Positions 6,218-10,226 of a DNA stretch of 10,226 bases are shown piece by piece. How positions within the stretch are numbered: position 1 is the stretch's first letter; each line of letters opens with the position of its first letter. The notes under the pieces are model-generated. The model was not told the origin of the DNA. It searched no databases and saw only the letters and a list, made by a program, of their open reading frames with translations. Both the position numbers and the translations under genes were made by a program. Source of the DNA: Acidimicrobiales bacterium (GTDB lineage Bacteria; Actinomycetota; Acidimicrobiia; Acidimicrobiales; Ilumatobacteraceae); NCBI GenBank assembly GCA_030830415.1, contig JAURNB010000060.1, forward strand, positions 1 to 10,226, read 5' to 3'.

Positions 6218-9200
6218 GCGATGCACCCACCTGGCTCGCACGTTGTCGACCGATCTGATGGAATTCCTGTAGCGAACACACCGTAATGGGATGTTTCTTT
6301 TGCTCAATGAGTCCGCGGAATGCTGCTAACGCAGCTTCGATGGTGGTCACCGACGAAACATGATGAACGTTTGCAGCTTTACGAATGGCCTGACCATCGG
6401 AGCGAGAACCACCACCGCGCGGCGTGTTCACAACGAAAGCAACTTCACCAGATTCAATGAGACCAACGGCAGTGTCGCTCCCTGTTGTTGACTCTGACAC
6501 TTTTGCCACGATGCGATCGACTACCACTCCAAAGCGCGACAAGTACGTTGCGGTACCAGAGGTAGCCGCAATGCCGAGCCCGAGTTCTCTGAGTCGCTGA
6601 GCCACCACGAGACCAGCAGGTTTGTCGCGATCGGCAAGCGACAAGAACACCAATCCAGAGGTTGGCAACACCGTTCCTGCAGCAGTTTCTGCTTTCACAA
6701 AGGCGAGACCAAAGGTTGCATCGATACCCATCACTTCGCCAGTGGAACGCATTTCTGGCCCGAGCGCTGTATCGACTTCGGGGAAGCGACTAAACGGCAA
6801 CACTGCTTCTTTCACCGACACGTGACCCGTAACGGGCTCGGTGAGAAGCCCTTCCGTGCGCAACTCATTCAACGTTGCTCCGAGCATCACGCGCGTTGCC
6901 ACCTTTGCCAGTGGCACACCAGTTGCCTTTGCCACGAAAGGAACCGTGCGACTAGCGCGCGGGTTGGCTTCGATGACATAAACAGTTGTTCCCGATACCG
7001 CAAATTGCACGTTCAACAGCCCAACAACATCCAGTGCATTGGCCAAAGCTCTTGCATAGGAGTGAATGACTTCAACTACCCAATCGGGAAGAGTTTGAGG
7101 CGGAATGGCACATGCACTGTCTCCGGAGTGAACACCCGCTTCTTCCACATGCTCCATTACCCCACCAATGAGCACTTCACCAGTGATGTCTCGAACAGCA
7201 TCGACGTCTACCTCAATAGCATCTTCGAGGAAATGGTCAACAAGGATGGGCCGTTCGGCCGACAGACCGCCTTCGCGACCTAATGAGCCTTCACGTGCGA
7301 GTTCTTTCATGGCACGCTCGAGATGGTCGACGTCGTGAACAATTTGCATTGCACGACCGCCCAATACATAACTGGGGCGCACCAGAACTGGGTAGCCAAT
7401 ACGCGAAGCAATATCACGCGCTTGTTCAAATGTCGTTGCGGTGCCACCTGGAGGCTGCGGAATAAACAACTCTTCACACAAAGCGTTCCAACGTTCGCGA
7501 TCTTCTGCGAGGTCGATGGAGTTAGGCGAGGTACCTGCAATGAGACGAGCATCAATTTGTGAAGCCAGCTTCAAAGGCGTTTGTCCGCCGAGGCTCACAA
7601 TGACCTTTGGCTCCACGCCACCACTTGCCAATGTTTCGGCTTCAATCACGTTTTGCACATCTTCATAGGTGAGAGGCTCAAAGTACAAGCGGTCGCTGGT
7701 GTCGTAGTCGGTTGACACGGTCTCTGGGTTGCAGTTCAACATCACTGTTTCATAGCCGGCATCGCGTAGAGCAAAGCTTGCATGAACACAGCAGTAGTCG
7801 AATTCAATTCCCTGACCAATGCGGTTTGGTCCGCTGCCCAAAATGATGACACGCGGCCGCGAAGAGGGTCGCACTTCGTTTTCGTCTTCATATGTTGAAT
7901 AGTGATACGGCGTTTTTGCATCGAACTCGGCGCTGCAGGTATCGACTGTTTTAAATGTGGTGATGACGCCTGCTTGTTTGCGCGCAGCACGAACTTCACG
8001 CTCGCTTGAACCCAGGAGAAATGCCAGTTGCACATCGGAAAAACCGAGACGTTTCGCACGACGCCACACAGCACGGGAAATATCGCTGAGTTTTGTTCCC
8101 TGCTTGGCTAAGGATTCCCACTCCAGACGCTCGTCGATGATGGAGATCATCTGGTCGAGATACCAGTGGTCGTACAAGCAATATGACTGCACCGTCTCAA
8201 CATCAATACGGCGTCGCAGGGCCTCACCCACTTGGAAAATTCGGTCGGGAGTAGGAATGGCGCATTTTTTCAAAAGTTCATCGTCGGACATATTGCGCAT
8301 ATGAATTTCCGAGGAGTCGGCGTTGAAACCAGCACGACCTTGTTCCAAGGAACGCAAGGCCTTTTGTAGACTTTCAGGGAAGGTGCGCCCAATGGCCATT
8401 ACTTCTCCAACACTTTGCATCTGAGTTCCGAGCACACCACTGGTGCCTGGCAACTTTTCAAATGCCCAGCGTGGAATTTTTGTAACGACGTAGTCGATGG
8501 TGGGCTCGAAACTTGCCGGCGTCATCTTGGTGATGTCGTTTGGAATCTCGTCGAGGGTGTAACCCACGGCAAGTTTTGCGGCAATTTTCGCAATGGGAAA
8601 ACCCGTCGCTTTCGAAGCGAGTGCAGAGGAACGAGATACACGAGGATTCATTTCAATCACTACTTGATCGCCGTTCACAGGGTTCACTGCAAACTGAACG
8701 TTTGAGCCACCGGTCTCTACACCTACTCGCCGAATGCAGGCAAAAGCCGCATCGCGCATCTTTTGATATTCCACGTCTGACAAGGTTTGTGCAGGCGCCA
8801 CCGTGATGGAGTCTCCTGTGTGTACGCCCATTGCATCGAGGTTTTCAATTGAGCAGATGATGACGCAGTTATCGGCCTTGTCGCGCATTACTTCAAGTTC
8901 ATATTCCTTCCACCCAACGATGGAAGTTTCAATAAGAATTTCACGGATGGGGCTTGCGTCTAAACCGTTCGAGGCAAGTTTCAAAAACTCTTCTTGCGTG
9001 TTGGCAATGCCTGTTCCGCGACCACCCAAAATGTATGCGGGTCGAATAATGATAGGTAAACCGATTTCTGCAAGCACCTTGTGCGCTTCTTCCATGTTGT
9101 GTGCAACTCCACTGCGCGGCACTGACAATCCAATTTCAATCATTGCTTGTTTGAATTTGTCGCGGTCTTCAGCGGTGGCAATTGCTTCTGCGTTTGCACC

Positions 9201-9551
9201 AATGAGTTCTGGAGTTCCCGGCACGCCAACGAGACCTTTTTCAAAAAGTGCCATTGCTAGGTTGAGGCCTGTTTGACCTCCGAGCGTTGGCAACACAGCA
9301 TCTGGTTTTTCGCGCTCGATGATTTTTGCCAGAACTTCTACAGTGAGTGGTTCGATATATGTACGGTCGGCAAAGTCGGGGTCGGTCATGATGGTGGCCG
9401 GATTCGAGTTAGCAAGAATGACGCGATACCCCTCTTCTTTCAACACGCGACATGCCTGCGTTCCGGAATAGTCGAATTCGCACGCCTGACCAATAACAAT
9501 TGGTCCGGAACCGATAATTAAAATGCTGTGAATATCGTTACGACGCGGCAT
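6207..9551 (-). CDS. carB: Carbamoyl-phosphate synthase large subunit
   Basis: Synthesises carbamoyl phosphate from bicarbonate, ammonia delivered by CarA and two ATP, for both pyrimidine and arginine synthesis. Its 1114 residues are slightly more than the E. coli protein (1073), as in other actinobacteria. The internal duplication is clear: GSGPIVIGQACEFDYSG at 14-30 pairs with GSGPNRIGQGIEFDY at 572-586, and LPTLGGQTGLNLA (87-99) pairs with VSLGGQTPLKLA (652-663). Each half has an ATP-grasp domain (about 130-400 and 685-945), with metal-binding IEMNPRVSRSSA at 299-310 and IEANPRASRTV at 860-870. Between them lies the helical oligomerisation domain (about 405-555). The C-terminal MGS-like allosteric domain (about 955-1090) includes ATSGTATYL at 996-1004 and VNTPRGGGSRSDG at 1041-1053. 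A glycine-rich insertion (GSLGREGGLSAERP, 755-768) is longer than in E. coli. The ATG overlaps the carA stop by one base (TAATG), with GGATGG/GGAAAG just upstream. Confidence 0.99.
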   Translation of the reverse strand: MPRRNDIHSILIIGSGPIVIGQACEFDYSGTQACRVLKEEGYRVILANSNPATIMTDPDFADRTYIEPLTVEVLAKIIEREKPDAVLPTLGGQTGLNLAMALFEKGLVGVPGTPELIGANAEAIATAEDRDKFKQAMIEIGLSVPRSGVAHNMEEAHKVLAEIGLPIIIRPAYILGGRGTGIANTQEEFLKLASNGLDASPIREILIETSIVGWKEYELEVMRDKADNCVIICSIENLDAMGVHTGDSITVAPAQTLSDVEYQKMRDAAFACIRRVGVETGGSNVQFAVNPVNGDQVVIEMNPRVSRSSALASKATGFPIAKIAAKLAVGYTLDEIPNDITKMTPASFEPTIDYVVTKIPRWAFEKLPGTSGVLGTQMQSVGEVMAIGRTFPESLQKALRSLEQGRAGFNADSSEIHMRNMSDDELLKKCAIPTPDRIFQVGEALRRRIDVETVQSYCLYDHWYLDQMISIIDERLEWESLAKQGTKLSDISRAVWRRAKRLGFSDVQLAFLLGSSEREVRAARKQAGVITTFKTVDTCSAEFDAKTPYHYSTYEDENEVRPSSRPRVIILGSGPNRIGQGIEFDYCCVHASFALRDAGYETVMLNCNPETVSTDYDTSDRLYFEPLTYEDVQNVIEAETLASGGVEPKVIVSLGGQTPLKLASQIDARLIAGTSPNSIDLAEDRERWNALCEELFIPQPPGGTATTFEQARDIASRIGYPVLVRPSYVLGGRAMQIVHDVDHLERAMKELAREGSLGREGGLSAERPILVDHFLEDAIEVDVDAVRDITGEVLIGGVMEHVEEAGVHSGDSACAIPPQTLPDWVVEVIHSYARALANALDVVGLLNVQFAVSGTTVYVIEANPRASRTVPFVAKATGVPLAKVATRVMLGATLNELRTEGLLTEPVTGHVSVKEAVLPFSRFPEVDTALGPEMRSTGEVMGIDATFGLAFVKAETAAGTVLPTSGLVFLSLADRDKPAGLVVAQRLRELGLGIAATSGTATYLSRFGVVVDRIVAKVSESTTGSDTAVGLIESGEVAFVVNTPRGGGSRSDGQAIRKAANVHHVSSVTTIEAALAAFRGLIEQKKHPITVCSLQEFHQIGRQRASQVGASHEA
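6226..6232 (-). promoter_or_regulatory. Ribosome binding site of pyrD inside the end of carB
   Basis: AGGTGGG on the minus strand, 8 bases before the ATG at 6217 and within the last codons of carB. It decides for the short pyrD start. Confidence 0.65.
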
Positions 9552-10225
9552 TACTTTCCATCCATTACGTTGGCAAATTGGTTAAAGAGATATCGAGAAT
9601 CGTGAGGCCCCGGGCCCGCTTCGGGGTGGTATTGAACGCTGAAAGCCCTAGCTCCGCGAACCTTCATCCCCTCATTTGTTTCATCATTGAGGTTGATGTG
9701 TGTGACATCAATCAGTTGAGCAAGAGATTTCTCATCAACACAGAAGTTGTGGTTCTGACTCGTGATTTCCACCGTTCCTGTTTCGAGTCGTTTGACTGGG
9801 TGATTGCCGCCATGATGACCAAAAGGCAGCTTGTAGGTTTTTGCACCTAGGGCCCGAGCCAGCAACTGATGACCAAGGCAGATGCCAAAAATGGGGACGC
9901 CTTTTTCCAAAAGATCTTTGATCGACTGAACGGCAGTACCCACCATCTCGGGGTCGCCAGGACCATTCGACAAGAAGACACCATCGGGTTTCATCTGCAG
10001 CACCTCATCGGCACTGGTATGCGCAGGCACCACTCGTACAGTTGCAATTTCTGTAAGACAATTCACGATAGTTGACTTGATTCCAAAGTCGTAAGCCACC
10101 ACTTTGTATTTTCCATTCCCTACTTCGTAGGGCGACTGTGTGGTGACTTGAGAAACGAGGTCTACCCCAGCGGTACCTTTTTCCTTTTGTGCAGCTTGCA
10201 AAAGAACCTTCGGATCAGCAGTTCC
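9551..10225 (-). CDS. carA: Carbamoyl-phosphate synthase small subunit (glutaminase), 5' end outside window
   Basis: Hydrolyses glutamine and passes ammonia through a tunnel to CarB. Only the C-terminal 224 residues are present; the full protein is usually 360-390 residues, so the N-terminal CarA-specific domain is mostly outside the window. The visible part is the class I glutamine amidotransferase domain: VVAYDFGIKSTIV (about 42-54 of the fragment), FLSNGPGDP (about 84-92), the nucleophile Cys116 in GICLGHQ, GHHGGNHPV (about 136-144), SQNHNF (about 156-161), and the catalytic His-Glu pair in YHPEAGPGP (about 199-207). All catalytic residues are intact. The reading frame continues to the right window edge (GTADPKVLL precedes the first TTG at 10201, which is an internal leucine and not the start). 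The stop TAA shares a base with the carB ATG, so the two subunits are translationally coupled. Confidence 0.97.
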   Translation of the reverse strand, partial: GTADPKVLLQAAQKEKGTAGVDLVSQVTTQSPYEVGNGKYKVVAYDFGIKSTIVNCLTEIATVRVVPAHTSADEVLQMKPDGVFLSNGPGDPEMVGTAVQSIKDLLEKGVPIFGICLGHQLLARALGAKTYKLPFGHHGGNHPVKRLETGTVEITSQNHNFCVDEKSLAQLIDVTHINLNDETNEGMKVRGARAFSVQYHPEAGPGPHDSRYLFNQFANVMDGK

Positions 10226-10226
10226 A

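Noticed and set aside
6218..6307. A 30-residue N-terminal extension of PyrD.
   Set aside because: It would overlap carB by about 100 bases, is arginine-rich in the manner of an out-of-frame translation of carB, and the ATG at 6217 has a good Shine-Dalgarno sequence.
8803..9276. A 157-codon open frame on the plus strand opposite carB.
   Set aside because: Antisense to the first ATP-grasp domain of carB and without any recognisable motif.

Overview
The window is a run of nine housekeeping genes, all on the minus strand and packed nearly end to end. Read in the direction of transcription (right to left) the order is carA (5' end cut off by the window) - carB - pyrD - mihF - gmk - rpoZ - coaBC - metK - priA (3' end cut off by the window). 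Every gap is 54 bases or less, and several stop and start codons overlap. I see no RNA gene, mobile element, CRISPR array, long repeat or convincing terminator. No stretch longer than 300 bases lacks a gene.

The organism is very probably an actinobacterium. The order carAB - (pyr gene) - mihF - gmk - rpoZ - coaBC - metK - priA is a familiar actinobacterial cluster, the actinobacterial-type integration host factor (mIHF) is restricted to that phylum, and the PriA is of the actinobacterial kind that has lost the ATP-binding Walker A motif. The roughly 50% G+C by eye, the glycine-rich insertion in CarB, the SRSWTTR form of the GMP-binding motif in Gmk and the form of the PyrD all suggest an Acidimicrobiia-like lineage (Ilumatobacter or aquatic relatives). 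That finer placement is recalled by resemblance and not tested.

Region by region: 6207-10226 holds carbamoyl-phosphate synthase (CarA glutaminase and CarB synthase), which feeds pyrimidine and arginine synthesis. 5264-6217 holds dihydroorotate dehydrogenase, the step that makes orotate. 4903-5211 is the small nucleoid protein mIHF. 4337-4906 is guanylate kinase. 3899-4282 is the RNA polymerase omega subunit. 2624-3853 is the bifunctional coenzyme A enzyme CoaBC. 1434-2627 is S-adenosylmethionine synthetase. 1-1389 is the replication-restart protein PriA. The unit joins nucleotide and cofactor supply to chromosome structure, transcription and replication, probably through shared growth-rate control.

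Nothing here looks like an undescribed system. The points worth a second look are a charge-neutral mIHF that lacks the usual arginine-rich C-terminal segment, a class 1B-like PyrD with no pyrK beside it, the absence of pyrF from its common place before mihF, the pattern of helicase-motif decay in PriA, and an Ala/Glu-rich tail on omega. Start codons were reassigned for pyrD, gmk, rpoZ and priA using Shine-Dalgarno position and family alignment.
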